A stretch of 45,375 nt of DNA, from the NCBI GenBank assembly GCA_002746605.1, contig PDPT01000010.1, positions 1 to 45,375 on the forward strand, given 5' to 3'. The position numbers and the translations under genes are program-made. This document shows, one piece after another, positions 8,839-17,096 of the stretch; positions within the stretch are counted from its first letter, which is position 1; each line of letters begins with the position of its first letter. Source of the stretch: Ignavibacteriota bacterium. GTDB taxonomy: Bacteria > Bacteroidota > Ignavibacteria > Ignavibacteriales > Melioribacteraceae. The notes under the pieces were generated by a model. The model was not told the DNA's origin. It saw nothing but the letters and a program-made list of their open reading frames with translations, and ran no database searches.

Positions 8839-9972
8839 CTAACTGAATTGTTTAAGTAAATTCGGATTTTTAGTTTTATAAATTTTTTGTTCAGGCTCTG
8901 TTACGGCAAAATCTTTAACATAATACATATCAATATTGCCTTTTCCCTTTATTGCTACCTTGCCTCTATATTCACATTCGAAAAAATCTCTTACTAACAT
9001 ATAAGTATAACCGGAAATATTTATTTCGCCTGCTTCACCGGCACTTTCCATTCTACTTGCAATATTTACAGTATCACCCCAAATATCATAAGTAAATTTT
9101 TTAGTGCCTACAACACCGGCAACTACACTTCCGGAATGAATGCCGAGTCGCATTTCCCATTTAATCGGAGAAGTTTTATTTCGCTCTTTTATCATACTTT
9201 GGAATAAAAAAGCTGTTTTAACGGTATTAATTGCATGATTTTTAATTTCGGTAGGTATTCCGCAGACCGCCATGTATGAATCTCCGATTGTTTTCAATTT
9301 CTCCAAGCCGTATTTACTTACAATGGAATCGAAACCTTTAAAAATTTCATTAAGTTCATTTACTAATTCTTCGGGAGGGAGTACAGAGGTTGTATATGTG
9401 AAAGCTTTAAAATCGGTAAACATAATAGAAACATTGTTAAATCTCCTTGGTCTAACCTTACCCGAAACTTTAAGTTCTGCAACCAAACTTGCAGGAAGTA
9501 TATTAAGTAATAGCTCATCCGATTTATTTTTTTCTCTCTGCAATTCTTTGGTTCTATCTTTAACCATTGCCATTAAAGCTTCATTTCTTTTTTTAACTTG
9601 GTAAGTTTTTATAAAATAGAACACATAAACAAGAAGAAAAAATAAAACAATCAATAAAACAAAAAACCACCACTTTTTATAAAAAGAAACTTTCGTTAAA
9701 CTTTGGGGTTTGGTAATTTCTCGCAGAAAATTGTTATTTCTATTTTGGTTTAATGTAGTTTTGTAAGTATACCCAAAACCGTTATTACTTGTACTTCTGT
9801 TTTCTTCAAACTTTTGTTTATTTTTTTTATCAGAAACTTTTATATAAACAAGTTTTTTGGGAATTAATTTATAATTCGAATTATTATAATCTAATAATTG
9901 GGCATAATCTAAATTCCCCGTAAAAACGGATATAGAAATAATTAGTAATATGTTTTTTATAAATTTCGACAA
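8839..9972 (-). CDS. Membrane-bound class III adenylate cyclase
   Basis: This 377-residue protein has an N-terminal signal-like helix (about 5-24), a short extracytoplasmic segment (about 25-100), one membrane helix (about 101-122), a coiled linker (about 123-160), then a class III cyclase domain (about 178-355). Visible catalytic residues are metal-binding Asp187 (FTDFKAFT) and Asp231 (IGDSYMA), substrate-selecting Lys227 and Asp296 (which favour ATP over GTP), and transition-state Asn303 and Arg307 (VNIASRMES). The linker resembles that of large propeller/Y_Y_Y sensor proteins, but the sensor is absent. The start is TTG; no ATG occurs before residue 134. It probably makes cAMP. The signal sensed is unknown. 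Confidence 0.82.
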   Translation of the reverse strand: MSKFIKNILLIISISVFTGNLDYAQLLDYNNSNYKLIPKKLVYIKVSDKKNKQKFEENRSTSNNGFGYTYKTTLNQNRNNNFLREITKPQSLTKVSFYKKWWFFVLLIVLFFLLVYVFYFIKTYQVKKRNEALMAMVKDRTKELQREKNKSDELLLNILPASLVAELKVSGKVRPRRFNNVSIMFTDFKAFTYTTSVLPPEELVNELNEIFKGFDSIVSKYGLEKLKTIGDSYMAVCGIPTEIKNHAINTVKTAFLFQSMIKERNKTSPIKWEMRLGIHSGSVVAGVVGTKKFTYDIWGDTVNIASRMESAGEAGEINISGYTYMLVRDFFECEYRGKVAIKGKGNIDMYYVKDFAVTEPEQKIYKTKNPNLLKQFS

Positions 9973-10021
9973 TATTTTTAAATTTTATTTTTATTATCGA
10001 TTATTTATAAAAAGTATTTAT

Positions 10022-10348
10022 CTAATTTACCTTTTCATTTTTATCAAAATCAGAAAAACCGAATTTTGGTGAAGGCTGACCTTCAGTTTTTATCTCTCCG
10101 AACCTTCCTTCAAACTTAGTAATATTATCTTGAAGGGCGTTTAATAACATTTTTGCATGTTGCGGAGTCGTAATAATTCTTGAATGAACTTTTGCTTTTG
10201 GTACACCGGGTACAACTCTGGTAAAATCAATTATAAATTCTGCCGGTGAATGAGTGATAATTGCTAAGTTAGAATAAATTCCTTCAGCTTCTTTTTCACC
10301 AAGCTCAATATTAATTTGCTGCGATTTATTTTCTGTGTTTTTATCCAT
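10022..10348 (-). CDS. DUF3467 domain protein
   Basis: This 108-residue soluble protein matches the DUF3467 pattern: a leading Ile/Gly-Glu segment, then YSNLAIITHSPAEFIIDF, PGVPKAKVHSRIITTPQHAK, and LLNALQDNITKFEGRFG. No signal peptide or membrane helix is present. The family is widespread in Bacteroidetes/Chlorobi and other phyla and has no established function that I know of. It lies 49 bases upstream of the adenylate cyclase on the same strand, and downstream of the TPR gene's terminator, so it may be the first gene of the cyclase transcript. Confidence 0.8.
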   Translation of the reverse strand: MDKNTENKSQQINIELGEKEAEGIYSNLAIITHSPAEFIIDFTRVVPGVPKAKVHSRIITTPQHAKMLLNALQDNITKFEGRFGEIKTEGQPSPKFGFSDFDKNEKVN

Positions 10349-10375
10349 TATTATTTATCCATTTAATATTTATTT

Positions 10376-10425
10376 AAAAAGCCCATTTAATGACATTACA
10401 AAAACTATGACAAAAGAATGGGCTT
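10376..10425 (-). terminator. Rho-independent terminator after the TPR gene
   Basis: The arms AAGCCCATT (10379-10387) and AATGGGCTT (10417-10425) are perfectly complementary over nine bases around a 29-base loop. On the minus strand the second arm runs into a T-rich stretch (CTTTTTAAAT). It lies just after the stop of the TPR protein gene. The long loop makes it weaker than a textbook terminator. Confidence 0.6.
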
Positions 10426-10443
10426 AAAATTGTTACTTAAATT

Positions 10444-11595
10444 TTATTTATACATATCAGCTTTTTTATAAGCTTCTTCCGATTTATCTTGCATACCAAG
10501 ATTTACATAAACTTTACCGAGAAGATCCCAAATAAAGCCTTCTTCAGGTTTAATTTGTGAATATTTTTCCAATAGAGGTAAAGCTAATTTAAATTTTTCT
10601 TTGTAAGCGTCTGAAACATCGTCTGGGGATTTTGCATTAGCTTCTTCTTTTTCTCTTATTGTTGCACCCCATTTTACGTAGTTTACGGCTAAGTTGTAAA
10701 CAGCGTTTTCATAATCAGGATCAATTTCCAAAGCTTTTTTAAGTTGCACTTCTGCTTCGGCGAATTCATTTGCATTCAACAAAAGTGAACCGTAATTATA
10801 TCTATAAAATTTATTCTCAGGATCTTTGGCAACACCTTCTTTGAAAGCATCTTTGGCTACATCTAATTGATCGGAAGCAATATAAGCATTGGATAAAAGT
10901 AAAAGTATATCTCCACTTGAAGGATATTTTTCTTTACCTTCTTTTAAGACTTTAATAGCATTATCAAAAGATATTAGCGAAGCATCTTTTTTACCGCTTT
11001 CTTTTTCCTTAAAACCTTTTTGAATATAAATATCGCCTAATTGAACATACGATGCTTCCGATTTAGTTAAATCTTTAACTTTTTGGAAAGGTTCTATTGC
11101 TTCATCATTTCTTCCCATATTCAGATAAGCAAACGCCAAATTTTTATAGGAATCAGATGAATCAGGCTGGCATTGTATAGATTTCTTAAAAGAACTAATC
11201 GCTTGTTCAAAAACTACATTTGCACTATCCGAACCACCTAACTTGGAAGCTTTATTAAATAACATAACACCCTTATTAAATGAATCAGCCCAATAATATT
11301 TTTTTGATTGTGTAATGTTTTGTTCAAATTTGTTACTTATGGCAAGTGATTTATCAAAATTTTCTAACATTCCCTTAATATCGCCTTGCTCCCCGAGTAC
11401 GGTACCCAGCAAATAAAATCCTTCATCACTCTTTGGATTGGTTGCAACTTCTTTTTTCAAAGATTCTAATGCTTTTTCATAATTTTCTTGCTGAATATAT
11501 AACTTTGCACTTGTTAATTCAGTTGAAGAACATTGGAAAGCAGAAAAACCTAATACAATACTTAATAAAATTAATATACTTATTACTTTTTTCAT
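10444..11595 (-). CDS. Exported TPR-repeat protein, possible lipoprotein
   Basis: This 383-residue protein has an N-terminal signal sequence followed by about seven to eight tetratricopeptide repeats, for example ENYEKALESLKKEVATNPKS and PDYENAVYNLAVNYVKWG. TPR arrays mediate protein-protein contacts. The signal ends GFSAFQC, so Cys22 may be lipidated, but Gln before Cys is not a standard lipobox. Three consecutive in-frame starts exist (GTG 11601, ATG 11598, ATG 11595). The last is chosen because it is spaced five bases from GAGG, while the others overlap or crowd that site. It stands alone with its own downstream terminator. Partner proteins are unknown. Confidence 0.75.
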   Translation of the reverse strand: MKKVISILILLSIVLGFSAFQCSSTELTSAKLYIQQENYEKALESLKKEVATNPKSDEGFYLLGTVLGEQGDIKGMLENFDKSLAISNKFEQNITQSKKYYWADSFNKGVMLFNKASKLGGSDSANVVFEQAISSFKKSIQCQPDSSDSYKNLAFAYLNMGRNDEAIEPFQKVKDLTKSEASYVQLGDIYIQKGFKEKESGKKDASLISFDNAIKVLKEGKEKYPSSGDILLLLSNAYIASDQLDVAKDAFKEGVAKDPENKFYRYNYGSLLLNANEFAEAEVQLKKALEIDPDYENAVYNLAVNYVKWGATIREKEEANAKSPDDVSDAYKEKFKLALPLLEKYSQIKPEEGFIWDLLGKVYVNLGMQDKSEEAYKKADMYK

Positions 11596-11601
11596 CATCA
11601 C

Positions 11602-11834
11602 CTCTTTTTTATTAAAATAAAATTATGTATTACTAAAATTTAATAAAGTATATCGATGTTTCATAGAATTTTATTTTTAAATGATTAATTTTTCGTAGAA
11701 AAACTTTGATATAAAAAAAATAATTAATCCGTGCATATAAAATTTTTAATCAGAAAAATTGCTTATAAAAATTGTTACAAATTGATTTTACATCTTAAAA
11801 AGAATATTTTTATTCTTACAAATTTAGGAAAAAA
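11602..11834. promoter_or_regulatory. Divergent intergenic region (TPR gene / adenosine deaminase)
   Basis: These 233 very AT-rich bases separate two divergently transcribed genes and must contain both promoters. The only structure I see is a small inverted repeat AAGAATA-TTTT-TATTCTT at 11800-11817, in what would be the 5' leader of the adenosine deaminase gene, followed by an AGGA ribosome-binding site. No promoter elements can be assigned with confidence in such biased sequence. Confidence 0.35.
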
Positions 11835-12914
11835 ATGATTACTGAAGACATCATAAGAAAAGCACCAAAAGTTCTACTGCATGATCATCTGGACGGAGGT
11901 TTACGACCAGAAACCATTATTGATTTGGCTAAGGAAATTAACTATAAGAAACTTCCCACACAAAACACGAATGAACTTGCCAATTGGTTTCACAGAGGAG
12001 CTAATAAAGGAAATCTCGTAGAATATTTACAAGGTTTTGAACATACTTGTGCTTTAATGCAAACAAAAGAATCGCTAAAAAGAGTTGCCTACGAAATGGT
12101 GGAAGACATAAAAAATGATGGGATCTGTTATGTCGAAACTCGATTTGCCCCGGTGCTTCATTGCAAAAATGGTCTTCATTATGATGATGTTGTTAATGCT
12201 GTTCTGGAAGGATTGCGACAAGGCAAGAAAGATTTTGGAGTTGAGTTCGGACTTATTCTTTGCGGAATGAGAAATATGAAGACCTCTCTTGAGATTGCCG
12301 AACTTGCCGTTAATTTCAGAAATAAAGGAGTAGTAGGTTTTGATCTTGCCGGAGAAGAAGGAGGTTATCCGCCAAAAGATCATCTCGACTCTTTCCATTT
12401 TATTCAAAGAGCTAATTTTAATATTACAATTCACGCCGGCGAAGCTTTCGGAAAAGAATCTATCTGGCAGGCAATCCAATATTGCGGTGCCCACAGAATT
12501 GGTCATGCAACAAGATTAACAGAAGACATAGTCTTAGACAAAAACCAAGAAATAATTTCACTCGGAGATCTTGCACAATACATTCTCGATAAAAGAGTGC
12601 CTCTTGAAATTTGTCTTTTAAGCAATGTTCATACCGGAGCTGTAGATCAGCTTGAGAATCATCCGTTTAAAATTTTCTACGATAAGAAATTCAGAGTTTT
12701 CTTAAACACAGATGACAGACTTATGAGCGATACAACTCTCACGAAAGAATATCTTACTGCCGTAGAAACTTTTAATATAACACTCGATGATATTGAAAGA
12801 TTGAACATTAACGCAATGAAATCTGCTTTTATTCCTTACGAAGAAAGAATTAAAATTATCTATAAAATTATTAAACCAGGTTACAAAAAAATAAAAGAAG
12901 AACTAAAAAAATAA
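11835..12914 (+). CDS. add: Adenosine deaminase
   Basis: This 359-residue cytosolic zinc amidohydrolase of the adenosine/AMP deaminase family converts adenosine (and probably deoxyadenosine) to inosine for purine salvage. Zinc and catalytic motifs are present in order: LLHDHLDGG (His16, His18), IHAGEAFG near residue 200 (zinc His and catalytic Glu), HRIGHATRL near residue 222, LLSNVHTG, and LNTDDRLMS near residue 295 (zinc and substrate Asp pair). Length is normal for the family. AGGA precedes the ATG. It begins a plus-strand run that continues with a small unknown protein and urocanate hydratase. Confidence 0.92.
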   Translation: MITEDIIRKAPKVLLHDHLDGGLRPETIIDLAKEINYKKLPTQNTNELANWFHRGANKGNLVEYLQGFEHTCALMQTKESLKRVAYEMVEDIKNDGICYVETRFAPVLHCKNGLHYDDVVNAVLEGLRQGKKDFGVEFGLILCGMRNMKTSLEIAELAVNFRNKGVVGFDLAGEEGGYPPKDHLDSFHFIQRANFNITIHAGEAFGKESIWQAIQYCGAHRIGHATRLTEDIVLDKNQEIISLGDLAQYILDKRVPLEICLLSNVHTGAVDQLENHPFKIFYDKKFRVFLNTDDRLMSDTTLTKEYLTAVETFNITLDDIERLNINAMKSAFIPYEERIKIIYKIIKPGYKKIKEELKK

Positions 12915-12917
12915 ATT

Positions 12918-13253
12918 ATGAAAAAGAAACTATTCAAAAATTACATTTACGAATTTACAAGCAACGAAACTAAAGTTTTATCAAGCTTTGCAAAACAAGC
13001 TGTTAAGCAAATGGAAACTGATGATAGACTTACACGCGAAGTAAAAACTTTTCAATCAATAATTGATAAATTAAATGAAAGCTCGGATAAAGTTAAATTA
13101 ACTAAAGAAGAGAAAACAAAACTTGTATTTCAATTAAACGAAAACGTGAAACACTTACAAAAGAAAACCGATAATGCTTGGTTTTTAACAAAATGGTTTT
13201 ACAAAAATATGCTTAATCAATATAAAAGTCTTTTAACAACTTTAAATAATTAA
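12918..13253 (+). CDS. Small helical protein of unknown function
   Basis: This 111-residue, lysine-rich, mostly alpha-helical protein has no signal peptide and no membrane segment. I do not recognise a family. It begins three bases after the adenosine deaminase stop and ends 17 bases before urocanate hydratase, so it is clearly in their transcript. The heptad-like spacing of hydrophobic residues around 45-85 ([24 protein letters not shown]) would suit a coiled coil. The aromatic segment [10 protein letters not shown] near the C-terminus could be a contact surface. Confidence 0.6.
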   Translation: MKKKLFKNYIYEFTSNETKVLSSFAKQAVKQMETDDRLTREVKTFQSIIDKLNESSDKVKLTKEEKTKLVFQLNENVKHLQKKTDNAWFLTKWFYKNMLNQYKSLLTTLNN

Positions 13254-13270
13254 AACAATTAAGAAGAACT

Positions 13271-14929
13271 ATGAAAACTAAAAATATTAAAGCCCCAAAA
13301 GGAACAACACTTAGCTGCAAAGGCTGGATACAAGAAGCAGCTTTAAGAATGTTAATGAACAATTTAGACCCTGAAGTTGCAGAAAATCCCGATAACCTTA
13401 TTGTATATGGTGGAATCGGTAAAGCAGCCAGAAACTGGGAAGCTTACGAAGCTATTGTAAATTCTCTTAAATCTCTCGAAAATGATGAAACGCTCCTCGT
13501 GCAATCAGGTAAGCCTGTCGGAATCTTCAAGACTCACACAAACGCACCAAGAGTAATTATTTCAAACTCAATGCTTGTTCCTGATTGGGCAACTTGGGAA
13601 GAATTTAGAAGACTTGAACAGAAGGGTTTAACAATGTACGGACAAATGACGGCCGGGAGCTGGATTTACATCGGTACACAAGGAATTCTTCAAGGAACCT
13701 ATGAAACTTTTGCAGAATGCGCACGCCAACATTTTAACGGAACTCTCGAAGGTAAGTTTTTGCTTACTGCAGGAATTGGTGGAATGGGCGGAGCACAACC
13801 CCTTGCAGCTACAATGAACGGTGCAGCTTTCCTTGGGATTGATGTTGATGAAAGTCGTTTGCAAAAACGTGTTGATACAGGTTATCTCGATAAAATTGTT
13901 TACACTCTTGATGATGCTCTTGAAATTGTTCTTAAAGCTAAAGAAAATAAAGAAGCTATTTCCGTAGGTCTTGTAGGAAATGCAGGAGAAATTCTGCCCG
14001 AAATGATTAAACAAAATGTGATACCTGACGTACTTACAGATCAAACATCCGCTCATGATACACTTAACGGATATGTACCAATGGGTTACACTTTTGAAGA
14101 AGCTTTAAAATTAAGAAAAGAAAATCCCGAAGAATATATAAAACAATCAAAACAAACCATTGTTACACACGTAAAAGCAATGCTAGAAATGCAAAAACGC
14201 GGAGCCGTAACTTTTGATTACGGAAACAATCTGCGAGGTGAAGCAAAAGAAAACGGAGTGGAAAATGCTTTTGATTTTCCCGGATTTGTACCCGCTTATA
14301 TTCGTCCACTTTTCTGCGATGGCAAAGGTCCTTTCCGCTGGGCGGCACTTTCAGGCGACCCAAATGATATTTATGAAACGGATAAAGCTGTTCTGGAAGC
14401 TTTCCCCGATGATGAAACACTTACTCGTTGGATAAAAATGGCTCAAAAGAAAGTTCATTTTCAAGGATTGCCGTCAAGAATCTGCTGGCTCGGTTATGGC
14501 GAAAGAGCAAAAATGGGAAAAATATTTAACCAACTTGTAGCTGATGGAAAAGTTAAAGCCCCGATTGTTATAGGAAGAGATCATCTCGATTGCGGTTCTG
14601 TAGCTTCACCTTACAGAGAAACCGAAGCAATGAAAGACGGAAGCGATGCCATTGCCGATTGGCCTATTCTTAATGCACTCTTAAACTCAATAGGAGGTGC
14701 AAGCTGGGTTTCCGTTCATCACGGCGGTGGTGTTGGTATGGGAAAATCAATACATGCGGGAATGGTAATTGTTGCAGACGGAACTAAAGAAGCCGAAGAA
14801 AGATTAGAAAGAGTTTTAACCTACGATTCTGGTATGGGAATTATCAGACATGCCGATGCAGGTTATGAAAGAGCAATTAATAATGCCAAACAACAAAATG
14901 TAAAAATTCCAATGATCAAAAATGATTAA
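13271..14929 (+). CDS. hutU: Urocanate hydratase
   Basis: This 552-residue enzyme catalyses the second step of histidine degradation, urocanate to 4-imidazolone-5-propionate, using NAD+ as an electrophile. The opening [20 protein letters not shown] is typical. The NAD-binding glycine loop [10 protein letters not shown] is at about residues 168-177. The active-site segment [13 protein letters not shown] holds Cys405, matching the catalytic Cys of the family, and [20 protein letters not shown] follows near 435-454. Length is standard (about 550-560). No hutH, hutI or hutG is in the window, so the rest of the pathway must lie elsewhere or be absent. Confidence 0.93.
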   Translation: MKTKNIKAPKGTTLSCKGWIQEAALRMLMNNLDPEVAENPDNLIVYGGIGKAARNWEAYEAIVNSLKSLENDETLLVQSGKPVGIFKTHTNAPRVIISNSMLVPDWATWEEFRRLEQKGLTMYGQMTAGSWIYIGTQGILQGTYETFAECARQHFNGTLEGKFLLTAGIGGMGGAQPLAATMNGAAFLGIDVDESRLQKRVDTGYLDKIVYTLDDALEIVLKAKENKEAISVGLVGNAGEILPEMIKQNVIPDVLTDQTSAHDTLNGYVPMGYTFEEALKLRKENPEEYIKQSKQTIVTHVKAMLEMQKRGAVTFDYGNNLRGEAKENGVENAFDFPGFVPAYIRPLFCDGKGPFRWAALSGDPNDIYETDKAVLEAFPDDETLTRWIKMAQKKVHFQGLPSRICWLGYGERAKMGKIFNQLVADGKVKAPIVIGRDHLDCGSVASPYRETEAMKDGSDAIADWPILNALLNSIGGASWVSVHHGGGVGMGKSIHAGMVIVADGTKEAEERLERVLTYDSGMGIIRHADAGYERAINNAKQQNVKIPMIKND

Positions 14930-14953
14930 ATTAAAATAAGGAGATAATTCAAA

Positions 14954-15874
14954 ATGAAAGTATTGGTAGCTACAGAAAAACCTTTTGCTAAAGCAGCAGT
15001 TGAGAAAATTCAAAAAATTACCGAAGATGCCGGATTTGAATTTACTCTGTTAGAAAAATATTCTGAAAAATCAGAATTATTAAATGCCGTAAAAGATACG
15101 GAAGCATTAATAATACGAAGCGATAAAATTACAAAAGATGTAATTGAATCAGCAGATAAATTAAAAATTGTTGTACGCGCCGGTGCAGGTTACGATAATG
15201 TTGATCTTGAAGCAGCAACTGCAAATAATATTGTAGTAATGAATACACCCGGACAAAATTCCAATGCTGTTGCCGAACTTGCATTAGGAATGATGGTTTA
15301 TATGGCTCGCGGTAAATTTAACGGTAAACCCGGAACCGAGTTAAAAGGAAAAACCTTAGGCATTCACGCTTATGGAAATGTTGGTAAACTTGTAGCAAAT
15401 ATTGCTAAAGGTTTTGGAATGAAAATTAATGCATTCGATCCGTTTATTCCGAAAGAAAAAATGGAAGCAGACGGAGTTACCGTTTATGATTCGGCTGAAG
15501 AATTATATAAAAATTCTCAATATATTTCGCTCCATATTCCTGCAAATGATAAGACAAAAAACTCAATTAATTATGAATTACTAAGCAAAATGCCAACCGG
15601 TGCAACCTTAATAAATACAGCCAGAAAAGAAGTTGTAAATGAAGCTGATTTAGTTAAACTATTGGAAGCAAGACCTGACTTTAAATACGCTTCTGATATT
15701 GCTCCGAATAATGCTGAAGAATTGTTACAAAGATTTGAAGCTCAATGTTACTTTACACCCAAAAAAATGGGGGCTCAAACTGCCGAAGCAAATATAAACG
15801 CAGGCATTGCTGCAATAAATCAAATTGTTGGATTTATTAAAAACGATGATAAAACTTTTCAAGTGAATAAATAA
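14954..15874 (+). CDS. serA: D-3-phosphoglycerate dehydrogenase-like D-2-hydroxyacid dehydrogenase
   Basis: This 306-residue two-domain NAD-dependent dehydrogenase probably oxidises 3-phosphoglycerate as the first step of serine synthesis. It lacks the ACT/ASB regulatory domains of long SerA forms. The substrate domain has RAGAGYDNVDLEAA near 75-89, and the catalytic Arg is Arg224 (INTARKEVV). Two features are unusual. The dinucleotide loop reads GIHAYGNVG (136-144) rather than GxGxxG. The segment expected to carry the catalytic His (TPHxG) reads TPKKMGAQTAEAN, with Lys270-Lys271. Similar short forms occur in Bacteroidetes as I recall. AGGAG lies ten bases before the ATG. The exact substrate is less sure than the family. 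Confidence 0.75.
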   Translation: MKVLVATEKPFAKAAVEKIQKITEDAGFEFTLLEKYSEKSELLNAVKDTEALIIRSDKITKDVIESADKLKIVVRAGAGYDNVDLEAATANNIVVMNTPGQNSNAVAELALGMMVYMARGKFNGKPGTELKGKTLGIHAYGNVGKLVANIAKGFGMKINAFDPFIPKEKMEADGVTVYDSAEELYKNSQYISLHIPANDKTKNSINYELLSKMPTGATLINTARKEVVNEADLVKLLEARPDFKYASDIAPNNAEELLQRFEAQCYFTPKKMGAQTAEANINAGIAAINQIVGFIKNDDKTFQVNK

Positions 15875-15878
15875 ATAA

Positions 15879-15909
15879 TTGTAGGTCAAGATTAAATCTT
15901 GACCTACAA
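15879..15909. repeat. 31-base near-perfect palindrome, possible bidirectional terminator or dispersed element
   Basis: The arms TTGTAGGTCAAGATT (15879-15893) and AATCTTGACCTACAA (15895-15909) are complementary over all 15 bases around a single central A. In RNA it would form a stem of about 13 pairs with a small loop. It sits between two converging genes, five bases after the serA stop. No T-run follows on either strand, so it is not a classical terminator. The compact, GC-enriched palindrome also looks like a dispersed intergenic repeat, but no second copy was noticed in this window. Confidence 0.6.
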
Positions 15910-15910
15910 A

Positions 15911-16255
15911 TTAATTATTCAATAAAAAAAAATTAGAACTACCTCCATTATTTCTAACTAAATTTTCCTCATCCGGGATAAAATTTTCGGAAAACAATAA
16001 AGCATTTTCAAAGAGCTTGTTGATTGAGTTATCATTACAGCCCAATTTAGTTCCTCCAATGGGAGAAAACTTGATTTTATGATTTGTTACTTCACAGGAC
16101 CAAGTAATATTATTACAATCATCAATTCCTTTTGCTCTATTATATTTCAAGAAATTTAAAGTATAGTTTTGATTAGTTGGTGGTGTAATTATTTTGCCAC
16201 CTATTTTAAAAGATTTTAGTAACCATGAAGTATTTATATAAAGCAGATGTTTAAC
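15911..16255 (-). pseudogene. META-domain (HslJ-like) protein remnant lacking its 5' end
   Basis: The open frame from 16255 to 15911 encodes 114 residues matching a META/HslJ (DUF306) domain: TSWLLKSFKIGGKII, PTNQNYTLNF, DDCNNITWSCEV, KIKFSPIGGTKLGC and a final NNGGSSNFFLLN. The in-frame stop at 16256-16258 immediately precedes this frame. The only conventional start inside it is TTG at 16150, which would begin after the first strands of the domain. No signal peptide or lipobox, usual for this family, is encoded upstream, because the 253-residue gene ends at 16268. I read it as a 5'-truncated remnant. Translation from TTG as a 79-residue fragment, or from CTG at 16246, cannot be excluded. Confidence 0.6.
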
Positions 16256-16267
16256 TCATAGTCTTTT

Positions 16268-17029
16268 TTATTCTACAAACTTAACATCAAATAAGTGCTC
16301 AATAATTTGATGATAGAAAATTAACTTAAACAATTCATCAATTGCTTCTATTTCATGATTTGTTAAATCATAATAAATTGAACTTATTTCATTCTTTACA
16401 ATCTTATTTAATGATTTATTAAGAGATATTTTTGATAAATTTTCATCTAAATTGGTTAAAATTCTTGAATTAATTTCTTGATATTTTTTATTAAACTCTT
16501 TCATTAATTCTTCATCTTTAGAAGCAAAAACAAAATTTATATAAGGAAATTCTAAAAATTCAGCTATTTGTTCACTAAAACTCAATCCTTTGTTATATCT
16601 ATCTTCTTCCCAATTTTTATTACCCACCATGAGATAATTTTTTGCTTCATCAAATTTTGGACTACTATCAAGTTTTATTTCCGGTTCAATCCCGTAACGT
16701 TCGCTAAAAATTATTTTGTTTAATATTACTTCATTCTTTGTAATATCACCGGTTAAGTGAATTGTATTTAGGTTATCATTTTTTCCAAAGTAATTGTAAG
16801 CATTTGATAAAAGTCCTTCGAAACCAATACCAAGTTTGCCTGAAACAAATAAATCACGGTTATCGATTAAGTCTAATGTGGGAATTAAACCGATTTTATT
16901 TTCTTCGGAATTTATTAAGTTTAATGTAATCAATGCGGAATCATTAATTTCAATTTCCGGCTTTTCATTTTCATCAATAGATAAAACAAAAAGAGTTGCA
17001 AAAATATTATTAGGAATTACTAATTTCAT
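16268..17029 (-). CDS. Divergent MqnA/MqnD-like (periplasmic-binding fold) protein
   Basis: This 253-residue soluble protein has no signal peptide. The succession KIGLIPTLDLI (about 45-55), LFVSGKLGIGFEGLLSN (about 60-76), a central strand-helix region with NEVILNKIIFSERYG, NYLMVGNKNW (about 132-141), then SEQIAEFLEFPYINFVFAS (about 152-170) follows the layout of MqnA/MqnD proteins. In these, a solute-binding fold catalyses menaquinone steps of the futalosine pathway. Sequence identity looks low, so this is an inference from pattern. It starts 20 bases after the rplS terminator hairpin, so it probably has its own promoter. An unrelated binding-protein fold is the main alternative. Confidence 0.45.
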   Translation of the reverse strand: MKLVIPNNIFATLFVLSIDENEKPEIEINDSALITLNLINSEENKIGLIPTLDLIDNRDLFVSGKLGIGFEGLLSNAYNYFGKNDNLNTIHLTGDITKNEVILNKIIFSERYGIEPEIKLDSSPKFDEAKNYLMVGNKNWEEDRYNKGLSFSEQIAEFLEFPYINFVFASKDEELMKEFNKKYQEINSRILTNLDENLSKISLNKSLNKIVKNEISSIYYDLTNHEIEAIDELFKLIFYHQIIEHLFDVKFVE

Positions 17030-17049
17030 AAAAACCCTTTAAAATGGAA

Positions 17050-17076
17050 AGAGTCCGGGATTTACTGCCGGACTCT
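17050..17076 (-). terminator. Terminator hairpin after rplS
   Basis: AGAGTCCGG (17050-17058) and CCGGACTCT (17068-17076) form a perfect nine-pair GC-rich stem with a nine-base loop. It lies 20 bases after the stop of rplS on the minus strand and closes the long ATP synthase-ffh-ribosomal run. The following T-stretch is short and interrupted (TTTCCATTTT), so termination may be partial. Confidence 0.7.
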
Positions 17077-17096
17077 CATAAAAACAAAAATTAAAA

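Noticed and set aside
9272..9604. Open frame of 110 codons on the plus strand opposite the cyclase domain
   Set aside because: It is complementary to conserved catalytic codons and has no supporting signal.
12075..12506. Open frame of 143 codons on the minus strand opposite adenosine deaminase
   Set aside because: It lies entirely inside a conserved enzyme gene and shows no domain or ribosome-binding site.
13628..14056. Open frame of 142 codons on the minus strand opposite hutU
   Set aside because: It is a shadow of the well-conserved hutU frame, with a Cys- and Ser-rich translation and no recognisable family or initiation site.
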